Assembly: GCF_013032445.1 (NCBI RefSeq)
Contig: NZ_WQCA01000014.1
Location: forward strand, 1 to 64,000
Source: Ruegeria arenilitoris
GTDB lineage: Bacteria > Pseudomonadota > Alphaproteobacteria > Rhodobacterales > Rhodobacteraceae
Reading direction: 5' to 3'
Length of the DNA: 64,000 nucleotides
The first letter of the stretch is position 1; the number at the start of each line of letters is the position of its first letter. This document shows positions 53,339-60,719 of the stretch, piece after piece. Below the pieces are notes generated by a model that saw only the letters and a list, made by a program, of their open reading frames with translations, made no database searches and was not told where the DNA came from. Both the position numbers and the translations under genes were made by a program.

Positions 53339-53870
53339 CGAACCAAATCCCGCTTGTTTCGGAAATCACAATCCATCCCTCAGATGTGCTGCGACCGAAC
53401 TTCGCCCGAAACTCGGTCGGCAAGCGGCTCAGTGCATCTTCGACGGTCTCAACAAGCCTGTCTCTGTCGGCCGCTCCATCGAACATGATCCGGACATTGA
53501 GATACTCAATCTTGTTGCGACCAGAGAGCTCGAACGGACTTACGAAGATGAGATCTGGGTCGACATCCCACTCCTCTTCGGTCAGATCACCGGGTTTGAT
53601 AATTCCATCGAGAGCAGCTTTGGCCCGTTCCATCGGATCTGACCCGCGCACAAGTATTCCGTTTTCATCCAAACCGACACCAAGTCCGAGCCGTCGCCGA
53701 TCTTCGAAGAACGCCTTGGCTTCCGGAGTCAGGGTTGCAGTTCTTTCCATGAACTCATCAAGCCAAACCTCTTGTTCTTCCGTGGTGAGCTCGTCTGGCG
53801 ACAGCTTAGCCTCCAGCGCAGCTTTCACTCGCTCAGGAGCGTCTTTGTTCTCTTTGTGTTCTCGCGCCAT
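53328..53870 (-). CDS. Hypothetical 180-aa protein with FME/LGLGVG motif
   Basis: Not recognised as a family. Residues about 39-71 read EFMERTATLTPEAKAFFEDR then RRLGLGVGLDENG, clearly matching the N-terminus of the exonuclease at 43554. Flanking this is an internal duplication: ERVKAALEAKLSPDELTTEE and ERAKAALDGIIKPGDLTEEE. The C-terminal half (LNVRIMFDGAADRDRLVETV, SEGWIVISETSGIWFDDR) looks alpha/beta. Upstream are three TTGGTTGCG repeats and an AT-rich TATATTATA stretch just before the start. Confidence 0.6.
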   Translation of the reverse strand: MAREHKENKDAPERVKAALEAKLSPDELTTEEQEVWLDEFMERTATLTPEAKAFFEDRRRLGLGVGLDENGILVRGSDPMERAKAALDGIIKPGDLTEEEWDVDPDLIFVSPFELSGRNKIEYLNVRIMFDGAADRDRLVETVEDALSRLPTEFRAKFGRSTSEGWIVISETSGIWFDDR

Positions 53871-53917
53871 ACAGCTATAATATACTGAAACCGCTTGGTT
53901 TCGCTATGCGTGCATTG

Positions 53918-54006
53918 CGCAACCAAAGCGTTGGTGACAGCGTGCGGGCGTGACGCAACCAAGTGGGATTTCGGAAGGTTTCGCACTACCTGCACAGCGC
54001 AACCAA
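53918..54006. repeat. Three CGCAACCAA direct repeats in a divergent promoter region
   Basis: CGCAACCAA occurs at 53918, 53954 and 53998 (TTGGTTGCG on the minus strand). They lie between the 180-aa gene (minus) and the 62-aa membrane protein (plus). A further imperfect dyad AGTTaTGCAC-TC-GTGCAaCT follows at about 54009-54028. They are candidate operator iterons for a regulator shared by both genes. Confidence 0.5.
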
Positions 54007-54044
54007 CAAGTTATGCACTCGTGCAACTTCCAAGAGGAGATCAG

Positions 54045-54233
54045 ATGATTGCATTCGAAATAGCCTTCAATATCGCAGGCGCCGGCGTGACCATCGCCGG
54101 GCTCGCCTATGTGCGCCATCTGTTGCAGACCGGCGGACGCGGTCGGATCAAAGATCCTGACCTTGTCACAGAGTTCCGAGCAAGCGCACCATATCATCTG
54201 CTCGAAACGGAAAGACCGCGCCCAAATGGCTAG
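54045..54233 (+). CDS. Small membrane-anchored protein, 62 aa
   Basis: Begins MIAFEIAFNIAGAGVTIAGL, a single membrane helix (about 4-22), followed by a basic linker (HLLQTGGRGRIKD) and a short soluble tail. AGAGGAGATCAG is an excellent ribosome site. Not recognised. Divergent from the 180-aa/50-aa pair. Confidence 0.55.
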   Translation: MIAFEIAFNIAGAGVTIAGLAYVRHLLQTGGRGRIKDPDLVTEFRASAPYHLLETERPRPNG

Positions 54234-54415
54234 CAGACCGGGGTCGAGGCAAGCAACCTTCCCGCATCAGAGATGTTGGCCATTTTCCTGATTTCGGACG
54301 GTTGCAGAGACCAAGAGTGACAGTTGGTGGACGCATAATTGCGAATAAACGCAGCCCCTGCTCGACAGATATACGTCCCGGTCGCCCACATCGCACAGAA
54401 TCCGCAGGAACAACT

Positions 54416-54856
54416 TCAGAAATCGTCATCGACCACTCTGTGCCGCGCTTGAAACGCACGCTGTTGCAGCAGAGCGTTCACTTGTCGTTGTTTATGCGCG
54501 CGTGCATTGACGAAACGCGGGTCGTATTCTGTGCGCTCGTAAAGTGGCACGTCCATCCTGGCCGCCACTGCAAATGCATCTCCAATTCGAACACTCAGAT
54601 CGCCATTCTCGATCTGTTCAATCCGTGTCGTTGATAGCTCTGCGAGTTCTGCCAGATCCTCGACAGACATGCTGTGTTGAAGTCGCACTGCTTGGATCAT
54701 CAGCCCAAGCATCTCTGCCGCGTCTGCTGCGATTTCTTTGCTCGGATACTCAGGGTTGTCCGGCCATTTCTCTTGTTCGGAAATGAAATCCGGAGCCGTG
54801 CCAAACTGGCCATCATGCGTTCCGAGCCTGAACTTTTTATCATCTGGACCTGCCAT
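54416..54856 (-). CDS. XRE-family HTH protein, 146 aa
   Basis: Residues 55-110 hold an XRE-type HTH (QHSMSVEDLAELAELSTTRI, EQIENGDLSVRIGDAFAVAA). The first 50 residues are unstructured and charged, and the C-terminal part is basic. It may be the antitoxin or repressor of the island. No toxin-like partner is adjacent. Confidence 0.75.
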   Translation of the reverse strand: MAGPDDKKFRLGTHDGQFGTAPDFISEQEKWPDNPEYPSKEIAADAAEMLGLMIQAVRLQHSMSVEDLAELAELSTTRIEQIENGDLSVRIGDAFAVAARMDVPLYERTEYDPRFVNARAHKQRQVNALLQQRAFQARHRVVDDDF

Positions 54857-55372
54857 CTGTCTTTCTCTCTTTCTTTAACATAATAGTCATATAACCCATT
54901 TGCTCAGACAATGGCGCCGGGGACCGGTAGCGATCTTCTTCTATAGCCTGGATCATTTACCTCTTTCGCAGATCAGGAAAGAAATACCGAAATTTTCAGT
55001 TCCCATAGCATCTCTTCTGAGCAATTCAGCCCAAGGTCCTTGATCTTTAAGATCCTGGCGCCTGCAGCGCGTGTAACTTCCCATCCTGCCTCCATTTCTT
55101 CGTGACAGGATGAAAGTGGGTTCGACACGAAATTCAGAAAAACTGTTTCGAGAGAAAGTACCCGACGAACGACTCATTGGTGGTCAGATCAGACCTGAAC
55201 AGCAATCTGCGATCTGCTGCTCTGCTAAAGAAGCATCAGAAGTTCCTGAGGTCTCAATGGAGTATGGGGGAGGATTTTTTGAACCTCACCCGCGACGGTT
55301 CAAAAAATCCTCCCCCATACCCCCATTTATCGGTCAAAGGCGAAAGCACAAGGGGCAACTTTAGGAAAAGAC
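54857..55372. other. Gene-poor stretch holding a long palindrome
   Basis: No gene is convincing. A minus frame at 54953-55177 is Arg-rich and without a ribosome site. The main content is the 24-bp perfect inverted repeat listed separately. Confidence 0.4.
55262..55320. repeat. 24-bp perfect inverted repeat with 11-nt loop
   Basis: The arms GTATGGGGGAGGATTTTTTG-AACC (55262-55285) and its exact complement (55297-55320) flank TCACCCGCGAC. The symmetry extends outward with AATGG/CCATT after a bulge (left flank 55256-55260). It is far longer than a usual terminator and is followed by no T-run. Possible roles: recombination site of the nearby recombinases, ssDNA hairpin origin, or RNA structure before the 63-aa gene. 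Confidence 0.85.
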
Positions 55373-55564
55373 ATGAAAAAAATTGAATGGCTATCCGATT
55401 TACAACAGTCGCCTACCATGCCCCCCAATCACAATTTGCCGGATGATCCGTCTGAGATGACCGATCGACTGGATTCCGCGTTGGACGCAATGCTCAAGAT
55501 TGGCGAGACCTTTTCAGAAAGCGAAATCGCCCAAGTGGATGAAGATGGGGATTGCCCGATCTAA
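55373..55564 (+). CDS. Hypothetical 63-aa acidic protein
   Basis: Begins MKKIEWLSDLQQSPTMPPNH and ends SESEIAQVDEDGDCPI. TAGGAAAAG precedes the start. Not recognised. It lies 52 bp after the long inverted repeat, whose RNA form could fold in its leader. Confidence 0.5.
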   Translation: MKKIEWLSDLQQSPTMPPNHNLPDDPSEMTDRLDSALDAMLKIGETFSESEIAQVDEDGDCPI

Positions 55565-55930
55565 AGCTGCCCGTTGACGCTTTTTTGGGTTGGTCGAATT
55601 AGGACACCCCCGCCATTGGTCTGATGTTTCTGCGATCCGGATCAGAGGTTCTGTCTGATGATCGGATGACAGGGATAGAGACGCGCGAATTGATCATTCA
55701 CCTGACCCCGTTTTTGTGAGGTCCAGTGATTGGTCAGTTCGTTTTCCTATTCCCGCAATCTTCCAGTTGCGCCATCTGCGCGATGTGGCCGCCAGTAAGA
55801 CCACGTTCAAAAAAGTTGAATTTTTTCCGAAATCGATTTCCGGAAAATCAAAACACACCAACTTTCTTCCTGCAGCAAAGAGCATGTCTTTGCAATCACC
55901 CCTAACCACTTGTATACACGGAGTAAATCG
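55565..55930. other. Intergenic region, no gene recognised
   Basis: Short frames only; leader of the LFDEA copy B gene. No repeat or hairpin noticed. Confidence 0.4.
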
Positions 55931-56497
55931 ATGGGTAACCCAAACACGCCAAAGTTCGTCTTGTTCGATGAGGCACAACTGAACGTCCAATCGGGCGCAA
56001 CGCTCGATGAAATTACAAGCGCCCTGTATGATCTAATCTATGATGAGATCGCTCCCTATGACGATTTGGGCGATGAATCGATCGAACTCGAATGGATCGC
56101 GTCGGAACGTCTCGATACGTCAAAGCATCTGGGCTGGGGTTCGCATCCTGAATCGTCCGAAGAGAACGATGATTGGACAGCTTCGTTCACCAAAATTCTT
56201 GCCGATTGCACCAGTCTGCCAGCACCCCTCATAGACGCTTATGTGAAATCAGGCAAAAAAGCCGAAATCGGATATTGGCTGCGACATAACCTGGAGACTG
56301 GCGCAAGTTTCCGCCAGGGCCTCAGCAGACCTCACGAAGACACTTTGATGTCACTTGAGCGCGCCCGTGTTCCGGGGTTTGTTCCCAGCAGTTGTTACTA
56401 TGATAGCAGGTCCGAAGATCCATGTGACGCACGTCCGAAGGATTTCGGCGATGGGCGACGTATCCTCGTCGAAATGAAAGTGAATTGGAGTTGGTGA
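55931..56497 (+). CDS. Hypothetical 188-aa acidic protein, LFDEA family copy B
   Basis: Not recognised. Begins MGNPNTPKFVLFDEAQ and ends GDGRRILVEMKVNWSW. Length, the LFDEA motif near residue 12, the SER segment near residue 58-65, and the GRR-hydrophobic C-terminus match copy A at 46897. GGAG precedes the start. It is the last gene of the accessory island before the psd operon. Confidence 0.6.
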   Translation: MGNPNTPKFVLFDEAQLNVQSGATLDEITSALYDLIYDEIAPYDDLGDESIELEWIASERLDTSKHLGWGSHPESSEENDDWTASFTKILADCTSLPAPLIDAYVKSGKKAEIGYWLRHNLETGASFRQGLSRPHEDTLMSLERARVPGFVPSSCYYDSRSEDPCDARPKDFGDGRRILVEMKVNWSW

Positions 56498-56876
56498 ATC
56501 CTGACCTCAAAGCATCGCCGAAAGTGCAGTATCAGTGGCGCTCCTGAAACCGCCGGCGAGAATGTACTCGGCTAGTTCTTCCTACGCCTCAATACTATGG
56601 AGCTGGGGTCATTCGACCCCGGTTTTAGGAGGCCGCCTGAGATAGAAACTTGCGCCGAAACATTGGGCGACCTACATGGAGAATATACTCTTTATATTTA
56701 ACATAATTTAGCTTACCGGCCACAAGGCCGAAGCCTAAGCGCCGAGGTGCTGAAAATAGTGCCCATCAACTTGTAACACCCTAATATCAATTGACGCCGG
56801 TCGCGCTAGTCACACTTGCGTTCCACACCAATCCACTTATGAAAGTGCCGTCAAATGACCTGAGGGAAAGCTTGCA
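56498..56876. other. Upstream region of the psd operon
   Basis: Contains no gene. AT-rich around 56680-56710 (TATTTAACATAATTTAG). The promoter of psd-pssA-pmtA is expected here; no consensus boxes could be assigned with confidence. Confidence 0.4.
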
Positions 56877-57551
56877 ATGCGCATGCGCGATACGTTCATC
56901 AAACCGATGCATCCCGAAGGCATTCGGTTTGTCGCAATCTTTGCCGCCATAACGGTCGGTCTGTTTCTCTTGTCCGACATTCTGGGCTGGATTGGCGTCG
57001 GCTTCACGGTTTGGTGCTACTATTTCTTTCGCGATCCTGAACGTGTTCCACCGACAGAAGAAGGCCTGATAGTTAGCCCGGCGGACGGGGTGGTTTCGCT
57101 GATCGAACCTGCGGTACCGCCGAAAGAACTTGGGATGCCCGACACACCTCTCACCCGTGTCAGCGTGTTCATGAGTGTCTTCAACTGTCATGTGAACCGG
57201 ACCCCCATTGAAGGGGAGATTACCGCAGTTGCCTACCGCCCCGGCAAGTTTTTCAATGCATCCCTGGACAAGGCCAGTGCTGATAACGAGCGCAACAGCT
57301 TGCGTATTCGTATGACAAACAATCAGGATCTGGCTGTTGTCCAGATTGCTGGTCTAGTGGCCAGACGGATCGTCTGCTTCGTAAAACCAGGCGAAGCGCT
57401 TAAAACCGGAGAGCGATTTGGATTGATCCGGTTCGGGTCTCGGCTGGATGTTTACCTTCCGGATGGCGTGGATCCACAAGTGCGTGTCGGACAAACGATG
57501 ATTGCGGGTGAAACCGTCCTTGCCAGTTTATCTATGTCTGAAGAAAAATAG
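56877..57551 (+). CDS. psd: Phosphatidylserine decarboxylase
   Basis: A 224-aa short-type Psd. N-terminal membrane segment (about 17-48). Residues of the self-cleavage and catalytic site are present: Asp70 (VSPADG), His105 (FNCHVNR) and the cleavage pair Gly187-Ser188 in RFGSRLD, where Ser188 becomes the pyruvoyl group. It decarboxylates phosphatidylserine to phosphatidylethanolamine at the inner membrane. First gene of a phospholipid operon; pssA starts 12 bp after it. Confidence 0.95.
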   Translation: MRMRDTFIKPMHPEGIRFVAIFAAITVGLFLLSDILGWIGVGFTVWCYYFFRDPERVPPTEEGLIVSPADGVVSLIEPAVPPKELGMPDTPLTRVSVFMSVFNCHVNRTPIEGEITAVAYRPGKFFNASLDKASADNERNSLRIRMTNNQDLAVVQIAGLVARRIVCFVKPGEALKTGERFGLIRFGSRLDVYLPDGVDPQVRVGQTMIAGETVLASLSMSEEK

Positions 57552-57563
57552 GTAGGCGGATCA

Positions 57564-58310
57564 ATGGGAGACCCCCCCAAACAGGAAGAGACCGGGTTTG
57601 CGCTAATCCATTTGCTGCCCAATGCGCTGACCATAACGGCCATTTGCGCGGGCCTGTCAGCAATCAGATTTGGTGTTCAGGGTAACTACGTACTCGCGGT
57701 CCAGTTGATAATTGCTGCCTGTGTGCTTGATGGATTAGATGGGCGCATTGCGCGCCTGCTCAGCAGTGACAGCAAGCTGGGGGCCGAGCTTGACTCTCTT
57801 GCAGATTTTCTGAACTTCGGAGTGGCTCCGCCGCTCGTTCTCTATTTTTGGGTCCTACAGGATATACCCAGCGCGGCGTGGATTGCGGTATTGTTCTTTG
57901 CTGTGTGCTGCGTCATGCGCCTTGCCCGGTTCAATGTGAGCAGCAAATCCGAAACATGTGATCAGGACAGTGCCTATTTCGAGGGGGTCCCCGCCCCTGC
58001 GGGGGCGCTTCTGGTCATGTTGCCAATGTATTTGTCTTTCGCTTTCGCCGATGCCCCGTTGCTGCCGAGTGTATTGATCTGCCTTTACATGGTGATCATC
58101 GGTCTTCTGCTCATCAGTCGCATACCAACATGGTCTTTCAAGGCGACGCGGATTTCTCGCGAGAACGTGAAGTTTTTGCTCATCGGTGTCGCTGTTGCGG
58201 GGGCGGCGCTGCTGACATTTGCCTGGGCCACGCTCATCGCTCTTTGTGTCGGGTATGTGGGAATGGTCGCCTGGGCATGGCTCGACAGGGAATTACCTTC
58301 TAACCGTTAA
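57564..58310 (+). CDS. pssA: CDP-diacylglycerol-serine O-phosphatidyltransferase
   Basis: A 248-aa membrane enzyme with the CDP-alcohol phosphatidyltransferase motif D56-x2-D59-G60-x2-A63-R64-x8-G73-x3-D77-x3-D81, fully conserved, in about seven membrane helices. It makes phosphatidylserine from CDP-diacylglycerol and serine. It sits between psd and pmtA, so its product is decarboxylated and then methylated. Confidence 0.95.
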   Translation: MGDPPKQEETGFALIHLLPNALTITAICAGLSAIRFGVQGNYVLAVQLIIAACVLDGLDGRIARLLSSDSKLGAELDSLADFLNFGVAPPLVLYFWVLQDIPSAAWIAVLFFAVCCVMRLARFNVSSKSETCDQDSAYFEGVPAPAGALLVMLPMYLSFAFADAPLLPSVLICLYMVIIGLLLISRIPTWSFKATRISRENVKFLLIGVAVAGAALLTFAWATLIALCVGYVGMVAWAWLDRELPSNR

Positions 58311-58319
58311 GGACTCGAT

Positions 58320-58943
58320 ATGGACATCAAGGCCGTTCAAACCTCTTACGCTCGCTGGGCGCCCGTCTATGACAGGACGTTTGGGGCTGTCACCAATGTC
58401 GGGAGACAGCACGCGGTTGAATACATCAATAGGCGTCCCGGCAAGGTTCTGGAGGTTGGCGTGGGCACCGGACTGTCCCTGGAACATTACGGGGCCGAGA
58501 CGCAGGTGACAGGGATCGATTTCAGCGAAGACATGTTAGAAAAGGCCCGCGACAAGGTTCAGGCCATGTCACTAAAGCATGTCAAAGCACTGGTGCAAAT
58601 GGATGCCCGAACGATAGAATTTCCCGACAACCATTTTGACACGGTTGCAGCGATGCATGTGCTGTCCGTCGTTCCGGAACCGGAAAAGGTGATGGCGGAA
58701 ATAGCGAGGGTCTGCAAACCGGGTGGCAGAGTGGTGATCACCAACCATTTCCAACGTAAGCGGGGGCTGCTTGCATCTATGGAACGCATATTTGCCCCGC
58801 TGGCAAATACAATCGGCTGGCATTCAGATTTCGAGATCGAGACGGTGCTGCAAGAGGATATGCTTGCCGTCGAAGAGCAAAGGCCCCTTCCACCGCTGGG
58901 GATGATGACCTTTCTGGTGCTGAGGAAATCTGAAGGCGCGTAG
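58320..58943 (+). CDS. pmtA: Phosphatidylethanolamine N-methyltransferase
   Basis: A 207-aa SAM-dependent methyltransferase. The class I motif is KVLEVGVGTGLSLEHYG, with further motifs at GIDFSEDMLEKA and ARVCKPGGRVVITNHF. The start (DIKAVQTSYARWAPVYDRTF) is typical of Rhodobacter-type PmtA. It converts phosphatidylethanolamine to phosphatidylcholine by three methylations. Last gene of psd-pssA-pmtA, 9 bp after pssA. Confidence 0.93.
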   Translation: MDIKAVQTSYARWAPVYDRTFGAVTNVGRQHAVEYINRRPGKVLEVGVGTGLSLEHYGAETQVTGIDFSEDMLEKARDKVQAMSLKHVKALVQMDARTIEFPDNHFDTVAAMHVLSVVPEPEKVMAEIARVCKPGGRVVITNHFQRKRGLLASMERIFAPLANTIGWHSDFEIETVLQEDMLAVEEQRPLPPLGMMTFLVLRKSEGA

Positions 58944-59079
58944 TACCCAGTACCTTTGGCCGCTTTTTCAGTTTCGGGCAGCCGAGCCAGTACACATATG
59001 TCAATTCATCTCGGAGCTAGATCGTTGGCCACGTCATTGCATTTCAGATGTTCTGACCATAAGAGGCGCCTTGGTCGCG

Positions 59080-59433
59080 TCAGAGATTTCTTCCGTCATA
59101 GATTACCTCAGGTAGGCGAAGAGCGTCCAACTCATCGATGCATCCGAGGTTAACTCGATAGTGGCCCGGGTTCAGCCGCGTCTCGACGAATGTATGAATT
59201 CCACAGCGATTGCAAAAATAGTGCCGCGCCGTTTCTGTGCCAAATTGGTAAGTTGAGAGAACACCCTGCTCACACCTGATTTTAATATCTTCAGGCGATA
59301 CCACTGTTGCACTCATCACCATGCCTTTACGGGAACATAATGAACAATCGCATCGCATTGCATGATCGATGTCCGGTACCGAAAATGTGAATTCTACAGA
59401 ACCGCAATGACAGCTGCCTTGAAATTGTTTCAC
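59080..59433 (-). CDS. GFA/CENP-V-family zinc protein
   Basis: A 117-aa protein with the GFA zinc motifs SCHCGSVEF, CDCSLCSRKG and HYFCNRCGIHTF, giving the two zinc sites of the family. Named after glutathione-dependent formaldehyde activation, which is not proven for most members. Formaldehyde is produced by sarcosine and onium demethylation, so a link is possible, but only by proximity. Confidence 0.88.
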   Translation of the reverse strand: MKQFQGSCHCGSVEFTFSVPDIDHAMRCDCSLCSRKGMVMSATVVSPEDIKIRCEQGVLSTYQFGTETARHYFCNRCGIHTFVETRLNPGHYRVNLGCIDELDALRLPEVIYDGRNL

Positions 59434-59507
59434 CTTTCACTCCACCGGTTGAATGCGAAAACAGCGCCCACAAACGATATGTAGAAACTCAAGGATTATT
59501 CACACTT

Positions 59508-59640
59508 TTATTCGACCACAATTGGGTCCGTATCCGGAACTGTAGAGGTAAGACCGACTGCGTTCCGGCGGCTATCGTTGATGACTGCCCTGACCAGAGC
59601 AAAGCCGATCAGCGCCATTGCCAGCCTTCCGGTCATCTGG
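59508..59640 (-). pseudogene. Relic of a second BCCT transporter C-terminus
   Basis: The minus strand encodes MTGRLAMALIGFALVRAVIN then DSRRNAVGLTSTVPD before a stop. This matches the end of the intact BCCT gene 1.1 kb away (SLAMVLMGFALIKAIYNDSR). Nothing homologous precedes it; a perfect hairpin (59624-59650) lies where homology ends. It is the remnant of a duplicated or replaced transporter gene. Confidence 0.72.
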
Positions 59641-59650
59641 ACCGGAAGGC
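59624..59650. repeat. Perfect 11-bp hairpin at the BCCT relic
   Basis: GCCTTCCGGTC-ATCTG-GACCGGAAGGC. No T-run on either side, so it is not a clear terminator for the DMSP operon, whose 3' end lies 85 bp away. It coincides with the break point of the BCCT relic. Confidence 0.5.
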
Positions 59651-59734
59651 GTAAGGGTATCAAACACTCTAGCAGAATTCACTTCCAAGCTTGGAATTCG
59701 TTACCGCCTGAAGCATTCTTGGAAACGTAGGTCA

Positions 59735-60691
59735 CTACGGGAACCAACTGTCGACAACAGCCGAGTTGTCTTCAACCCATTGCTTTGCAAATGCTTCGGG
59801 GTCCTTTTTCTCGACCGCCAAGGCAAAGGACATTTCCGAGAGCATCTCGGTCTCCAACTTGACATTGCTTAGCATTGCGACGGCATCAGGCTGCGCGCTT
59901 TCCAAACTGGTCGCATAACTGACATGAAGATCGTCAGTATCCCAGGCGACGCCGGCAGTCGATTTCTCCAACCAGCCCGGGATCGAGTTGGGCGGCACGA
60001 TAATCCACTTTGAACTTACGTGCGCTGGCTCGCTCAGAACGACAAGGTCGTGCACTTCGAACATGTAGTGCGGCTGATAACAATAGAATACGACATTCTC
60101 GTTCTGTCCGGCAGCAGCCCCCAGTTCTGCCAAGGCGTCGGCTTCATCCATTATCCTGAGGCTCATAGTCTTGTGATAGCCGTAGGAACGTGCACGGACT
60201 TGTTCGATGGAAGTGGAAGTCCAACCTTCTGCGCCGATCCAGACTTCACCTTTTCCGTCTCCGTTACTATCAAATTTCTGAGCCATTTCCGGATCGGAAA
60301 GCTGCTTGATATCCGTGATACCAGTGCGTTCCGCCGTGCCCTTTGTCACGCACATTCCTTGCGCCCCCTTGGGGCCACTGGACTTTACCTGAACCGTTTT
60401 TCGGCCGTCGACATATTCCCGTCGAAGGTAGTCGAGACTGGGCAGCCAGACCTCAGGATGCACATGCAAGGTTCCGGCATCCATAGCCGCAAACATGGCT
60501 GCATTGGTGCTGTCCTGCAATTCGACATCCAAGTCCAGCCGACTTTCCAAGGCAACCTTCAGAATATGTGCGGTGGCTTCCCCCGATGGCCAGTTCGGGA
60601 CCCCAATGACCATGTCGGCCGCCGAGACCGTAGAAGCGGCAGTTACCGCGGACACCACACTGATAGCTGCAAAAGATTTACGCGTTTTCAT
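59735..60691 (-). CDS. Glycine-betaine/proline-type ABC substrate-binding protein (OpuAC)
   Basis: A 318-aa periplasmic binding protein with signal peptide MKTRKSFAAISVVSAVTAAS, cut near residue 24. The OpuAC-type core includes IGVPNWPSGEATAHILKVAL, WLPSLDYLRREYVDG and EVWIGAEGWTSTSIEQVRAR. Tryptophans of the kind that form the onium-binding cage are present. No permease or ATPase is beside it. Following a BCCT carrier and dddP, it may deliver or sense DMSP or betaine; role unproven. Confidence 0.88.
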   Translation of the reverse strand: MKTRKSFAAISVVSAVTAASTVSAADMVIGVPNWPSGEATAHILKVALESRLDLDVELQDSTNAAMFAAMDAGTLHVHPEVWLPSLDYLRREYVDGRKTVQVKSSGPKGAQGMCVTKGTAERTGITDIKQLSDPEMAQKFDSNGDGKGEVWIGAEGWTSTSIEQVRARSYGYHKTMSLRIMDEADALAELGAAAGQNENVVFYCYQPHYMFEVHDLVVLSEPAHVSSKWIIVPPNSIPGWLEKSTAGVAWDTDDLHVSYATSLESAQPDAVAMLSNVKLETEMLSEMSFALAVEKKDPEAFAKQWVEDNSAVVDSWFP

Positions 60692-60719
60692 CTCGAAGTC
60701 CTTTCATCACTATCAAGTT

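Noticed and set aside
54953..55177. 74-codon minus frame
   Set aside because: Arg/Ser-rich, no ribosome site, no motif; likely non-coding.
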